Assembly: GCF_019977755.1 (NCBI RefSeq)
Contig: NZ_AP025145.1
Coordinates: 1,984,001-2,048,000, forward strand
Length of the DNA: 64,000 bases
From: Vibrio penaeicida
GTDB taxonomy: Bacteria > Pseudomonadota > Gammaproteobacteria > Enterobacterales > Vibrionaceae
Direction of reading: 5' to 3'
A program made the translations under genes and the position numbers. The notes beneath the pieces were generated by a model that saw nothing but the letters and a program-made list of their open reading frames with translations, was not told the DNA's origin and did not search any database. Positions 1 to 9,586 of this stretch are shown one piece after another; position 1 is the first letter of the stretch; the number at the start of each line of letters is the position of its first letter.

Positions 1-842
1 TTTTTGCCCGCTTCTTCACCCAGCTTCTTTTCTCGAAATCCAGCAGCACCACCCTGACCTATTTTTGTATGTGCGCTGAACTTACTGTTTTCACGGCCAA
101 ACACTTCAGCCGACGCGTTAATCTGGTTCTTCATTTTTCCGAAGTCCCAGGTTTTCTCAAATGCTATTTTCGCTTCAGCAAATAGAGATTGAGATGCTTC
201 ATAACTTGCCGAAAAATCTTCGGCACTGAACTTTCCTTCAGAAGAGGACTCAGCACCTTTTTTGGAAGATTTCTGAAACAGCTCATTCAACGCAGGCCAA
301 AGATCCGCATTACACTTCAAGTGTTTTTGGTAAGCTTCCAAAAGTGTATGAACTTGCGCCTCTAAGATCTCGACTTTCAACTTACCCAATTCAGCTGCAA
401 CAACAATGTTGCTATGTGAGCGTTTTAACACTTCTTGTTTGTTATGCAGCATTTGAAAGAACGCACGGTTTATCAGTTTGGAACGGACCGACTCCGTAGG
501 TGATCGGTGTGGCTGGATAACCTTCACGACACTGCCAAACTTCTTCGTCACTCGTTCTACAAAAAACTGCCATACAGGATGCTTAGTAACCGCTGCACTA
601 TTGCTGTTACCTGACTGACGATACAAATCAGCCTCAACCTCGGAATAGATAATATCTATCGCCTTCTCTAAATATGGTAAGGCTCTATTGGAGTGCCTTC
701 TGCCGCATGCGAGAGACAGTTTTTTTAACCACTGCTCAATTTCTATTGCACACCCTAAATTATTGATTAATTTTCCACCGTCTCCTTTGATTGATGACAC
801 ATCAAAATCGAGATTGGCGGCGGCAAGCTGTTTTTTATTCAT
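1..842 (-). CDS. T6SS-locus protein of unknown function, C-terminus beyond window
   Basis: The reading frame is open from an ATG at 842 to the window edge, giving the first 280 residues with no stop. The start (MNKKQLAAANLDFDV) lies 15 bases downstream of the kinase stop, so it is probably the next gene of the same operon. The visible part is hydrophilic, with no signal peptide or membrane segment, and is mostly predicted helical. It has a Lys/Ser-rich stretch near residue 205 (KSSKKGAESSSEGK) and a Gly-rich piece (GQGGAAG) near the cut. I do not recognise a domain. Its place at the end of the T6SS operon after tssM and a kinase suggests an accessory, regulatory or effector-like T6SS protein, but that is inference from position only. 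Confidence 0.75.
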   Translation of the reverse strand, partial: MNKKQLAAANLDFDVSSIKGDGGKLINNLGCAIEIEQWLKKLSLACGRRHSNRALPYLEKAIDIIYSEVEADLYRQSGNSNSAAVTKHPVWQFFVERVTKKFGSVVKVIQPHRSPTESVRSKLINRAFFQMLHNKQEVLKRSHSNIVVAAELGKLKVEILEAQVHTLLEAYQKHLKCNADLWPALNELFQKSSKKGAESSSEGKFSAEDFSASYEASQSLFAEAKIAFEKTWDFGKMKNQINASAEVFGRENSKFSAHTKIGQGGAAGFREKKLGEEAGK

Positions 843-857
843 AGGCTTTCCTGTTGT

Positions 858-1499
858 TTAAACCTCAATGCTTAAGGCATCTCGCCATGTGAAAAGCGTT
901 GAGCGTATTGAGTTGTCACGTGCTACAGACATGACCTGATCGATGATTTGAAGTAGCGGAAACCAGTCATCTCCCGTATCCACTAGCCCTTCTCCACTCA
1001 ATTGATTGGGCGATGCAAACATTGGGGTTGCCTGCCAATCAGTGAGTGCTTCCCGAGAAGTTCCAATGCGATGACTGGCCCCGAAATCAATCAATCGAAT
1101 TGTTCTTAAATTAGGGACATAAAGTATGTTGGAAGGCTTAATGTCACCATGCACCCAGCCGTTTTTATGGCAGTGTTTGATTGACTGAATTACGTGTGAT
1201 AGTAACGACGTAAACAGCGCCACATCCTGCGGGTTAAAGTCACTCAGAGGTATAGCGTGTTGATCAAATTCCAGCGTAAGCTGCAGGTTCGACCAATCCA
1301 CATCCAGTACCTTTTGAATTTGACTGCCTCTGCATTCCTGAAGAGCAGCCCATTCACGCTCAAGTGGCTCTTTTGTCTCAAATTGTTTGATGTAGCGATC
1401 CGGTGACTCACCAATTGTTATTAACTGGTGAGCTTTAACTCGCGTGACTAATTCTCGACCACGTGACGTATTCATCGGATTCACTACACCGTCTAACAT
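858..1499 (-). CDS. Short serine/threonine protein kinase (PpkA-like, T6SS-associated)
   Basis: The 213-residue protein has the core of a Hanks-type kinase: catalytic loop HGDIKPSNIL near residue 118, a DFG-type metal-binding motif (LIDFGAS) near 138 and an activation/P+1 region (ATPMFASPNQL). The N-terminal lobe is reduced. I see a candidate beta-3 lysine (YIKQFE) and a candidate alpha-C Glu (EREWAAL), but no clear glycine-rich loop. No membrane segment or FHA domain is fused, unlike the long PpkA of Pseudomonas. It follows tssM by 8 bases. In other T6SS loci a PpkA kinase phosphorylates an FHA protein to switch assembly on, and an FHA protein is encoded in this operon at 7904-8857. No PppA phosphatase is seen here; it may lie outside the window. 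A second Met at codon 9 is an alternative start. Confidence 0.85.
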   Translation of the reverse strand: MLDGVVNPMNTSRGRELVTRVKAHQLITIGESPDRYIKQFETKEPLEREWAALQECRGSQIQKVLDVDWSNLQLTLEFDQHAIPLSDFNPQDVALFTSLLSHVIQSIKHCHKNGWVHGDIKPSNILYVPNLRTIRLIDFGASHRIGTSREALTDWQATPMFASPNQLSGEGLVDTGDDWFPLLQIIDQVMSVARDNSIRSTLFTWRDALSIEV

Positions 1500-1507
1500 G
1501 CCTTTTC

Positions 1508-4500
1508 CTATAACTGCCTAGGCAAAGTAAATTGAACAAACAGAGACTTATCCAACGGTTGGTTGGAGTCGCGCAGCGTGTAGTCCAATACAATGTTGCT
1601 CTGGTTTATTTTGTAATCCAGTTTGCGAATCAAGCGGCTGGCTGTCGAACTGCTACGGTTCGAAAAAATGGCTCGGAACAGCGCCCACTGACCAGTATAG
1701 GACTGCGACACCACTCGGTTTTTACCGTTATAGAATTCCGTGCTGAGGTAACCGTCCACATCAGAGGTTGGCCATATCACGTCACGCCATACTCGCGGGC
1801 CATGTTTATAGCTAAACAGGCTTTCTGCTTCCCTTAACTGGAATTCCGTGACATTGGTGCTCATTGAACTCGCTTTGAAGCCAATTCTCAGTGCGAGCTC
1901 TTCTCCAGAGGAACCAAAGAAGATCTTACTGAGCTTCCTTGCACGTTCGAGTTGCTTACGCGTATTTACGCTGATAGGAAGGGTAAGACCACCCACTTCG
2001 TTGAATTTCAAGCGGTCGTTATCCCAATAAACAAAAGGTTTTAGATACTCATCGACATAAAGTTCAAGACGACCACTGGTTTTAAAGAATTGAGTAAAGT
2101 CATCCAAACTCACTTCACCACGCCCATGTTGAGTAAATGGGAAACGGCCCTCAATGGCAGACACATAAAACTGGTAAACACGCTCGTCCCACTGAATATT
2201 CAGATAAGACACGCTGCCACGGACGACTTGCCCCCACGCTTGCTTACTCAGATCTTTCGTCCAAGAGGCCACTTTGCTTGGCGCTTTACTGCCCGCTTTT
2301 CGAAAATTCACAATTGGGTCTGCACTACCCTGAGCATGCGCAATAGCATAAGCGTGGAAGGATTTCCCTGGATTGGTGCTAGACAGTGCGGCGTCAAAGA
2401 ACGAGTTCAGCTCATCCACCTGAGCAATCAAAGCGTCGATCGGCTTGTCATTTCCTTTATCTTTACCGCTGCCATTTACAAAGCGAGAGAAAGGTAGAAA
2501 CGCTTCATTCACGACGAAAGAAGGTTGTAATCTCAGCAGCTTATCACCCACAGCTCGGTTTACTTTGTTAGCTTTATTTAGCGCCTTTTTGGCTTTTTTA
2601 AGACCAAGCTGACCAGCGACGCGTTTTTGTCCTTTGGTATCAGGCTGCTCAGCGACAGCCAATGTGGTGTTAACCACCACAGCGTCTAATACGTCCAACA
2701 GCGGACTGGTTGCAGGCGCACGAGCATTTCTGAGAGCAAAGCTTAGATCAGATGCATTATTGAACTGCTTAACCTGAATGTTATTGACCAGATCCTTCCA
2801 CTGATAAATGTAATCCGCGAAGTACAGGCGCTGCACTTGCTTACTCAATTCCGTAAGCTCAACCACCGATGCACCAGACATATCACCCTGAATCGCCTTG
2901 AACTCGCTCATTAGGGTATTCAAGAGCTCAGATTTAGCGCTCAAATCAATCTGCGCGTAACCTTGCTTAGTGAAGACTTCAGGGATCAAATAACCGTGAA
3001 AATCACTGGAAAATTCAAATAAGCTGTCAAATTTTTCACCCAGTTGACTGCGCAAATCCACTTGAGTGCGGTATTCAGGCATGGCTTTGATACGCGCGTA
3101 GATCAAGCGCTCTGGCGATAAGCCTTCTAGGTTATTGGTCGCCACGGCAATCAGATCTAGGTTGGGTTGAAGTTGGTTGTCATAATTACCGTTGAATACA
3201 TCTTCAATCAGCAGCGACAAAACGGACAACTCGTCCGGGGATAGCTCCCCCTGATCCTTTAAGTTGTCTAATAAGTAGGTTTGCAGCTCCTCAAAGTTAA
3301 GCTGTTCCTTATCAAACAACATCTGGTAGTAGCGAAGAATTTCAAAAATCCTGCTTGGATTTCCCAAATTCACGTAAACGTACAATTCACTGCTGATCAG
3401 TTCTTCAAGTTTGGGCAGTAAGATTTGATGCAACTGCCTTTCGTAGGCGAGGTAGACGCTCTCTGCAGTATTCGTCTGCTTCACACTGACCATTTCATGC
3501 CAAGGTCTAGGCTGTACCCCTTCAACAACAACACTTTCCAACTCAGATAGCACCGCGATCATCTCGGACATAGAGTAATCATTACTCAGCTCATTGATGC
3601 CACTTTTGTAGAAGCGAATCTGCGCCAACGCTGCTGTACGCCAATCTTCATCAACGTTCCAGTTATCTTTTAACTTGAGCCCAGCAATGGAAATCAGCGC
3701 CACAATAGAGACTAATACCGCAGAGCGAAACGCAAAGTAACCAGCATGACGCCACTCATTAACGCCCACAATGTTCTTCTCAGGAAGAATGACTTTGTTG
3801 AACAAGCGTTGGGTAAAGTAACCTCGGCGGTTTGGCTGTTGGTCTTCTTGCCTAACCGAGTTAAATTCGGCCCGCTGCGCAACTACTTGCGTCAGTAAAT
3901 CGTGTTCAACGCCTTTTTGCCCCGAGGACATCATATAAGCGCCACGAATCCATACCGCTTCTCGAACGCGATTCTCGCGACCGATATCGGTCAGCAATTC
4001 GTTGACTCGCTCTAAAAAAATTCGAAGCTGATAAGGCCATGCGATGATCGAACCTGATTTTTCGCTGTTCACGTTTCGAAGCAACTCGAATTGCTGCTCC
4101 GCGATAGACTGAATCAATTTGTGGCTTTCTGCTTCGAATTGATGCTTGTCGTAGCGACGCAATTGATCGCATTCGAAGGTAATACCGAATGGGTTCTCAG
4201 AGTCACATGCCGTGAAACTTTCAAAGAAGCCCGTAAAGTCCGCAATGGAGTCTGCTTTGGAAAATGCAGCATATACAGGTAAGTTGAGATCCAGCTCTCC
4301 CCCCATTGACAGCACGGCTTCCTGATAAATACCGGAAAGCTTGGCTCGTTCTTTTTTGTCACCGATCATGAGTCGATCACAACCGATCACAGCAACAATA
4401 CCGTTTAAGCCTTGTCTTGGACGGTACTTAAGAAATTGCTTTGCCAGTACTTTCCAAAGTGCTTCGTCGATACCCTCGCTGTCAAATATCCGATGGCCGA

Positions 4501-4966
4501 CCTCCACCACAACAGCATTATCATTGATCCAGAAACGCAAGTACTGTTCGGTATCACTTTCGTCTAGGTAGCGATCGTTAACAGGTTCAAACCCGTTTTG
4601 CAGCAAAATAGCGCTTTTAGCGTCTTTTTCACCACCAACAACCAAATACCAAGGTAAGTTGTATAAACTCTCTAGTTTGTTGCGCCCCTGTCCCAGAATT
4701 TTCTTGGTCGCGACGCGGAACAATTGTTGAATAACTCGCGTATCTTGCTTAAGCAGAACTTCAAGATCGTGCTCTTCCGACTCTGCTTGGCTAAGGTTGC
4801 GTTGTTTCCACCACCAAAGTGCAGTGAAGATTAGGATAATGCTCGTTAGGCCGGTCGCTACCCACTTCAACCAAGTAGGTTTCCCTTCGGGTAAATACAC
4901 CCAAAGTGTTATGCTTCCTACAATGGCAGCGACGGCTAAGACAATGGAAAAAATCTTTTTAAACAT
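1508..4966 (-). CDS. tssM: T6SS membrane complex protein TssM (IcmF/VasK)
   Basis: This 1152-residue inner-membrane protein forms, with TssL and TssJ, the trans-envelope complex that docks the T6SS baseplate. Length and layout match the family. Two membrane segments lie in the first 55 residues, a cytoplasmic NTPase-like domain follows (NLPWYLVVGG near residue 105), a third membrane segment is near 410-430 (AVLVSIVALISIAG), and a long periplasmic part ends in the beta-rich C-terminal domain that binds TssJ. The position of the P-loop reads GGEKDAKSA, which lacks the Gly-Lys of a normal Walker A, so nucleotide binding is doubtful. It starts one base after the tssL stop, so the two are translationally linked. 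Confidence 0.97.
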   Translation of the reverse strand: MFKKIFSIVLAVAAIVGSITLWVYLPEGKPTWLKWVATGLTSIILIFTALWWWKQRNLSQAESEEHDLEVLLKQDTRVIQQLFRVATKKILGQGRNKLESLYNLPWYLVVGGEKDAKSAILLQNGFEPVNDRYLDESDTEQYLRFWINDNAVVVEVGHRIFDSEGIDEALWKVLAKQFLKYRPRQGLNGIVAVIGCDRLMIGDKKERAKLSGIYQEAVLSMGGELDLNLPVYAAFSKADSIADFTGFFESFTACDSENPFGITFECDQLRRYDKHQFEAESHKLIQSIAEQQFELLRNVNSEKSGSIIAWPYQLRIFLERVNELLTDIGRENRVREAVWIRGAYMMSSGQKGVEHDLLTQVVAQRAEFNSVRQEDQQPNRRGYFTQRLFNKVILPEKNIVGVNEWRHAGYFAFRSAVLVSIVALISIAGLKLKDNWNVDEDWRTAALAQIRFYKSGINELSNDYSMSEMIAVLSELESVVVEGVQPRPWHEMVSVKQTNTAESVYLAYERQLHQILLPKLEELISSELYVYVNLGNPSRIFEILRYYQMLFDKEQLNFEELQTYLLDNLKDQGELSPDELSVLSLLIEDVFNGNYDNQLQPNLDLIAVATNNLEGLSPERLIYARIKAMPEYRTQVDLRSQLGEKFDSLFEFSSDFHGYLIPEVFTKQGYAQIDLSAKSELLNTLMSEFKAIQGDMSGASVVELTELSKQVQRLYFADYIYQWKDLVNNIQVKQFNNASDLSFALRNARAPATSPLLDVLDAVVVNTTLAVAEQPDTKGQKRVAGQLGLKKAKKALNKANKVNRAVGDKLLRLQPSFVVNEAFLPFSRFVNGSGKDKGNDKPIDALIAQVDELNSFFDAALSSTNPGKSFHAYAIAHAQGSADPIVNFRKAGSKAPSKVASWTKDLSKQAWGQVVRGSVSYLNIQWDERVYQFYVSAIEGRFPFTQHGRGEVSLDDFTQFFKTSGRLELYVDEYLKPFVYWDNDRLKFNEVGGLTLPISVNTRKQLERARKLSKIFFGSSGEELALRIGFKASSMSTNVTEFQLREAESLFSYKHGPRVWRDVIWPTSDVDGYLSTEFYNGKNRVVSQSYTGQWALFRAIFSNRSSSTASRLIRKLDYKINQSNIVLDYTLRDSNQPLDKSLFVQFTLPRQL

Positions 4967-4967
4967 C

Positions 4968-6110
4968 TTACTTCTGCGCTCTTCTTATCGTGGCGTTTAG
5001 TCCAAAACGTACATTCAGTTCGTTTTTCAGTTTTCGAATTTCGCTCAAGTCATCGCCCGCATGAATGTATAACTCAACACCATGATCCGACTCACGAGTG
5101 AACGACTCGTAACCGGCTTGATTCAGCTCTGAAGACAAGCGAGTAGCATCTCTAGAACGAGAGAAAACGGCCAGAACAATTTCCCACTGCTGAGCAACCA
5201 CTTTGCCCTGCATCCCCGTTATCTCTTCAAGGTTTTCTTGCTCTCGCCCCAGATCTTCATCCGTACTTAGGTAAAGCAGTTCTCCGCTGGTTTTCTTTAA
5301 GCTCACACCAGACATATCAATAGCGCCGAATTGTGCCAGTAGCGGCTGAGATCGGCTGTGATACCAATACTCGGTAAAACCATATCCAGTGGCGAGAATC
5401 AAAAACGTCAGTCCCAACGTTTTTCCCATGCTGATCATCAGCCAAGGTTGTTTCCCTTCGATCAATTTAGGGGTTTGCGGGACTGGCAAAGCGCTTTCAT
5501 TGCGATAGCGACGAATCAGCCCGTAAGCGCGGGAAGTAATATCATGCAATTGACTTTCATCTTCATGGCGATAACGCCCTTTGAAGCCAAGGGTCAGCAA
5601 CACGTACTGAAGCTCAATGAAGTCCGAAAGTTTGTTTGGCTGCTGGCAAGCTTTCTCAAGCAAGATGAAAAAGGCTTCGCCGCCGTTGCGTTGTAAAAAA
5701 ACCTTGCTCAAAAGCGAATGATTTTCCCAGCGAGCACGCTCTCCCCATGGGGTGTAGAGCACCGCTTCATCAAAGGCAGCACACAACACGAAACAACTTT
5801 TTTCGATAACATTGGGGTGATAATCCAAGTGCAAACCGCGTAAACGGAAGGCTTCAATCGCATCCAGCAATTGTTGGCGAAAGCGGTTAATATCGCGTGG
5901 CGCACCTTGGCGTTTGATCGTAACCAAAATACCCAATAGTTCCGTTGCCGCATTCATCAGCGGACTGCCGTATACCGTTAGGTTTTCAATTAACTGCTCG
6001 GTACCCGACGTGTCCGCTTTCGGGCTCAGATTACTCCGCTCTTTACTTTGTGTATTCGCTGCTTGGCGATGAATTTGAACCGTGGGTTCTTCGTTAAATA
6101 GTCCTGCCAT
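4968..6110 (-). CDS. tssL: T6SS membrane complex protein TssL (DotU) with C-terminal SPOR-like domain
   Basis: The 380-residue protein has a cytoplasmic DotU domain (about 40-215) with the family's typical FDEAVLYTPWGERARW stretch, then a single membrane segment near 230-247 and a periplasmic tail. The last 75 residues (WEIVLAVFSRSRDA to the end) have the alternating pattern of SPOR domains, which bind peptidoglycan stripped of stem peptides. TssL proteins with added peptidoglycan-binding domains are known ('evolved' TssL) and anchor the complex to the wall; the SPOR-like call here is from pattern only. The gene lies 7 bases after tssK and 1 base before tssM. Confidence 0.95.
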   Translation of the reverse strand: MAGLFNEEPTVQIHRQAANTQSKERSNLSPKADTSGTEQLIENLTVYGSPLMNAATELLGILVTIKRQGAPRDINRFRQQLLDAIEAFRLRGLHLDYHPNVIEKSCFVLCAAFDEAVLYTPWGERARWENHSLLSKVFLQRNGGEAFFILLEKACQQPNKLSDFIELQYVLLTLGFKGRYRHEDESQLHDITSRAYGLIRRYRNESALPVPQTPKLIEGKQPWLMISMGKTLGLTFLILATGYGFTEYWYHSRSQPLLAQFGAIDMSGVSLKKTSGELLYLSTDEDLGREQENLEEITGMQGKVVAQQWEIVLAVFSRSRDATRLSSELNQAGYESFTRESDHGVELYIHAGDDLSEIRKLKNELNVRFGLNATIRRAQK

Positions 6111-6117
6111 TGCCTAC

Positions 6118-7434
6118 CTACCTGATCACATGAAAGTCAACGTGGATATCGTCGATTCTTTCATCGATATGAAGGGCAATCGCTTCGTCTCGTTTCACCA
6201 AGGCTTGCCATAAGTCGGACTTAGTATCTATTTCAAAATACGCCGCATCATTCAGCGATTTCAGCTCTGACGGTGCATAAGGCAAATGGCGAAGTGGTAC
6301 GCCAGATAAGGCATTACGCACTAGCCCTGCTATATCACCGTTGCCAGCAAGTTTTGCTGCACGGGGGAATTCTTCGCTCAGGCGCGTTGCACCCATCGAC
6401 GAAGACACCACCAACACAAAACGGCCTTGGTTGTACAAACTACGGTCATCGACCAAAGTGCGGAGCAAACGGCGGCTCGCAAACAACTGTCGGTCCCACT
6501 TGAGAGTGGAAACGTTATCGATTTGAACTTCACGCAACAACACCAGTAACTCTGCAAACACCGAAGAGAAAATGCTGTAGAGATCGTTTTGGTTCCAAGC
6601 AGGGAAAGACTTCGGCATTTTGCCTTCTAAGCCTTGCATTTGACCCGCCATCGAAACACATTCGAGGTATAGATGACGCGTCAGAAAGGTGTTATCGAGG
6701 TTCCATTGCTCTAATTTCGGCATCCATGCACCCATGACTTGTAGCCATAGGTAATCTCGCATTAAAGACTGATAACTTTTGCTGCTGGTTTCGGCTTGCA
6801 GTCGTGCATGGATCGCACGCGATCGATACTGCACTTGCGCAAACACATCCGCCACCGAATCGGTAAGATAGCTGGACACACCAAAATGCAAGCTCTGAGG
6901 GATAAAAGCCTGATTGAGGATAACTGCACCTTCAGATTTGTGTTCACTGATTTCAGCCACGGCAATTAGAATAAAGTCTTTCAGTTCATCGCCTTCGAGT
7001 TTTAGCTGAATGTTCATTTGCGCCAGCTCAAGTTGCACTGGGTCACTGTGCTCGCGGCTGGTGTCGTAAACGGGGTGTTCATTGGCACTGTGTCTTAAAC
7101 GTACATCTTCACCAACGTCAATGGTCCCCGGTCTTGAAACTGGTAAAGCGAGATACACTTTTTTATGGCTGGTGTTTTTAGGCACATCGATAACAAGTGC
7201 CTGTTCGATTTCAAACGGTGTCCCGTCAGGGAAAATGCCTTTCGCTCGACGTACTGACACCTTACCAATGCTTAGCATGGTTCGATCCAACTCAAGATGA
7301 GTTAAACCGTAAGAGTTAGGGCTGATCTGTCCGACAAATTCGCGAGTAAAATGCTCAACGTAGCGTTCTTGTTGTTGAAAATGTTGTGGGGAAAGGAACA
7401 TACCTTCGCTCCAAACCACTTTATTATTATCCAT
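6118..7434 (-). CDS. tssK: T6SS baseplate protein TssK (VasE/ImpJ)
   Basis: The 438-residue protein is of the normal TssK length. The N-terminus has the family signature (VVWSEGMFLSPQHFQQQ), the shoulder domain that in solved structures binds the TssFGE wedge. The C-terminal head domain contacts TssL/TssM at the membrane. The end (IHVDFHVIR) is also typical of the family. The start codon shares one base with the tssJ stop (TAATG), so translation is coupled. It is a core component needed for sheath assembly. Confidence 0.96.
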   Translation of the reverse strand: MDNNKVVWSEGMFLSPQHFQQQERYVEHFTREFVGQISPNSYGLTHLELDRTMLSIGKVSVRRAKGIFPDGTPFEIEQALVIDVPKNTSHKKVYLALPVSRPGTIDVGEDVRLRHSANEHPVYDTSREHSDPVQLELAQMNIQLKLEGDELKDFILIAVAEISEHKSEGAVILNQAFIPQSLHFGVSSYLTDSVADVFAQVQYRSRAIHARLQAETSSKSYQSLMRDYLWLQVMGAWMPKLEQWNLDNTFLTRHLYLECVSMAGQMQGLEGKMPKSFPAWNQNDLYSIFSSVFAELLVLLREVQIDNVSTLKWDRQLFASRRLLRTLVDDRSLYNQGRFVLVVSSSMGATRLSEEFPRAAKLAGNGDIAGLVRNALSGVPLRHLPYAPSELKSLNDAAYFEIDTKSDLWQALVKRDEAIALHIDERIDDIHVDFHVIR

Positions 7435-7907
7435 TATTTTTCTTCTTCTCCCGACACGGACAGGTTGATGCCATCCACTTCAATATTGATTGCTACTGAA
7501 TTGAAAACCACAGGTTCGTAGATCACTTTATTCTTAGCTTCTCGGTAATCGGCAAATCCGGCTATTACCCCAATGAACTTCACACCAGTTCCTAACGGGA
7601 TCACTTCTTGACGTGTTTCTCCGGGTAACAAACTTGGTAACTGACGAGCCAGAGCCAATTCCGCTTTCAATACGCCCTGCTCATCGTTGAAAATTTGAAT
7701 AAAGTCGGCTTGCTCAAACGCATTGCTGTTGGTCAGCTGATAAATACGCAGCTCAACTGGTGAGGGTTTCCCCTCTACATTGGGATTGATGTTGGAAGCA
7801 GCAGTGATGTTGATGATCAGCTTTGGTTCCACCAACTCGTCACTCCATAAACTGCACCCAGAAAGCAACAGTAATAAGCTCAATACGCAGATACGACGAA
7901 ACATCAC
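7434..7907 (-). CDS. tssJ: T6SS outer-membrane lipoprotein TssJ (VasD)
   Basis: The 157-residue precursor begins with a lipoprotein signal ending in the lipobox LSGC (Cys near residue 18). The mature part is small and beta-rich, as in the transthyretin-like TssJ fold, with the conserved pattern VELRIYQL and NAFEQADF. TssJ sits in the outer membrane and binds the periplasmic end of TssM. It overlaps the FHA gene by 4 bases and the tssK start by 1 base, consistent with a tightly coupled operon. Confidence 0.94.
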   Translation of the reverse strand: MMFRRICVLSLLLLLSGCSLWSDELVEPKLIINITAASNINPNVEGKPSPVELRIYQLTNSNAFEQADFIQIFNDEQGVLKAELALARQLPSLLPGETRQEVIPLGTGVKFIGVIAGFADYREAKNKVIYEPVVFNSVAINIEVDGINLSVSGEEEK

Positions 7908-8857
7908 TTCTCCCCTTCTAAGTTACGCTGCAAGCGCATCGCGTCGCGGAAGTACGCTTGAAACTTCACCTGCCAATCTCGGTTTTCAACCTGTCTGGTG
8001 AAATAGCGCTTGTACATATCCCAGTACTTCGGCTTACGAGACCAAAATCCACTTCCAGACAAGTCATCGAACATCGACTCCATCGTTTTTGGCGAAATAT
8101 CAGAAAATAAACGGGTTAACGCCATTTCCAGTGCTTTGTCTGTGCGCTCTTGCAAACGCTGCTCTTGGCTTTGTCGTTCCACCATGGCAAACGCTGTGGA
8201 CTGAGCCACCGTGTTGATATCGTTGTTTGTTGTTGGCTGAGTCGCTGCCACTTCTCGCAATGGAAACGATGCATGAAGGTCACTGTCTTTCAGTGGATCT
8301 TCATCGTCTGTTTGGAATTCGAGATCCAAATACGTTTGCTGCGTTTGCTTTATGGTATCCGTGTGCAAAAACGGATCATCGTCCACCACATCCAGCGTCG
8401 AAATAGTGAAATCGGGCTGGTCAGATACCTCAGGAACATCCTGAATAAATGGCGTAATCTCATTGCTGAATGGGTCATCACCAAACGGCGAGGCGACAAG
8501 GTTTTCCGAACCGCTTTGTGCTTTCGCTTGATCCGGTACAAAACACGAAACAAGCAATCGGTAACGACCAATGTCTAACACGTCACCATCGCTCAATGTC
8601 GATTGATTACCGTTACCTAAAGGCACATCAGAACCATTGATAAATAAACCATTGGTGCTGTTGTCTGCGATTTGATATCCGCGTGAAGTCTTACGAACGA
8701 TGGCGTGCGTACCTGAAATTTCTCGGCTCGCGTCGCTCAATTGCAATGTCGCACCAAAGGCACGACCAATGTCCCCACCTTCTTCAGGAAATGCCTGATT
8801 CCACTGAGCAATGCTTTCACCATCTGGAGAGCTAATAATTCTAATTGATAGAGGCAT
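7904..8857 (-). CDS. FHA-domain T6SS regulator (TagH/ImpI/VasC-like)
   Basis: The N-terminal FHA domain (about 25-110) shows GRAFGATLQL, S-R-E-I-S..H and NSTNGLFINGS, the surface that reads phosphothreonine. The middle is acidic and low complexity (many Asp/Pro). The C-terminal region (DISPKTMESMFDDLS onward) resembles the T6SS FHA C-terminal domain. The role is probably as post-translational switch partner of the kinase at 858-1499. The frame can be extended to a TTG at 8872, but the ATG at 8857 with an upstream AAGG is the better start, giving 317 residues. The stop overlaps tssJ by 4 bases. Confidence 0.9.
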   Translation of the reverse strand: MPLSIRIISSPDGESIAQWNQAFPEEGGDIGRAFGATLQLSDASREISGTHAIVRKTSRGYQIADNSTNGLFINGSDVPLGNGNQSTLSDGDVLDIGRYRLLVSCFVPDQAKAQSGSENLVASPFGDDPFSNEITPFIQDVPEVSDQPDFTISTLDVVDDDPFLHTDTIKQTQQTYLDLEFQTDDEDPLKDSDLHASFPLREVAATQPTTNNDINTVAQSTAFAMVERQSQEQRLQERTDKALEMALTRLFSDISPKTMESMFDDLSGSGFWSRKPKYWDMYKRYFTRQVENRDWQVKFQAYFRDAMRLQRNLEGEK

Positions 8858-8890
8858 TTGACTGACCTTCAATAAATTCGATAGTTGGAA

Positions 8891-9586
8891 TTAACGGCAC
8901 TGAGAAATAGCGTCATTAAACTCGTTAAGAAAGTTGGGATACTTCTTCGTAAACGCTTTCGAGAAATACACGCCCAAGGGTTGAGATTTCACCCTCGTAC
9001 GAGATATCGCTCGGTAGCTGATACCCATTTTCTTAATGGTTTCGTCGATCACCGCGTCGTTACCCAAAATTGCGCCAACTTCTCCGCCGAGCATCAATTC
9101 AATAAGGGCTTTTGGTGTTCTTGGCTTTTTACTCACGCGGTAACCATTTTTATGTAGCCAGAACCATTTGTTCGAACCAAACAGTGCCGCGACTTCGACC
9201 TGTGATTTGAACGTGATGTTGTTCATTTCCGCTGAGTCCGACAGGGAGAACCAACTCCAGTTTTGCTCATCTAGCGGAGCAGAATATTCCGCATACTCAT
9301 CGCGTTTGCTGTTATGAGACGCGAGGAAAAACCCGTGTTGAGAACCCACCTCTGTCATAAGCTGTGCGCGATCCCATTTGGTCATGGTGAGCTGGTAAGG
9401 TTGGTCCATTACCCGCATCACGCATTTCACTTTGTCGATACCCGGGCCTTTCATTTCACCCTTTTCTTGGTATTGATAAGGGAACCACTCTTGGGTCGCC
9501 AATAGCAGTCTCTCTGGGCGATTAAACGCCAATGCCGACTCACTGACCCCAGCACTAATCAGGGCTATCAAAAGAATTCGAATCAT
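8891..9586 (-). CDS. Periplasmic solute-binding-like protein (SBP family 3 type) in T6SS operon
   Basis: The 231-residue protein has a signal peptide (IRILLIALISAGVSESALA). The mature part has the look of the family 3 amino-acid-binding fold: ATQEWFPYQYQ..GEMKGPGIDKVKCVM near the start, and a late stretch (GGEVGAILGNDAVIDE) typical of the hinge-proximal region. No ABC permease or ATPase is adjacent, so it is more likely a ligand sensor or accessory than part of an importer. It overlaps the preceding gene by 4 bases. It is the last of a four-gene insert between clpV and the FHA gene. Ligand unknown. Confidence 0.8.
   Translation of the reverse strand: MIRILLIALISAGVSESALAFNRPERLLLATQEWFPYQYQEKGEMKGPGIDKVKCVMRVMDQPYQLTMTKWDRAQLMTEVGSQHGFFLASHNSKRDEYAEYSAPLDEQNWSWFSLSDSAEMNNITFKSQVEVAALFGSNKWFWLHKNGYRVSKKPRTPKALIELMLGGEVGAILGNDAVIDETIKKMGISYRAISRTRVKSQPLGVYFSKAFTKKYPNFLNEFNDAISQCR

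Noticed and set aside
1532..2571. Several plus-strand ORFs of 60-135 residues
   Set aside because: They lie within tssM on the other strand, have no ribosome binding sites and no sensible protein features; shadows of the long gene.
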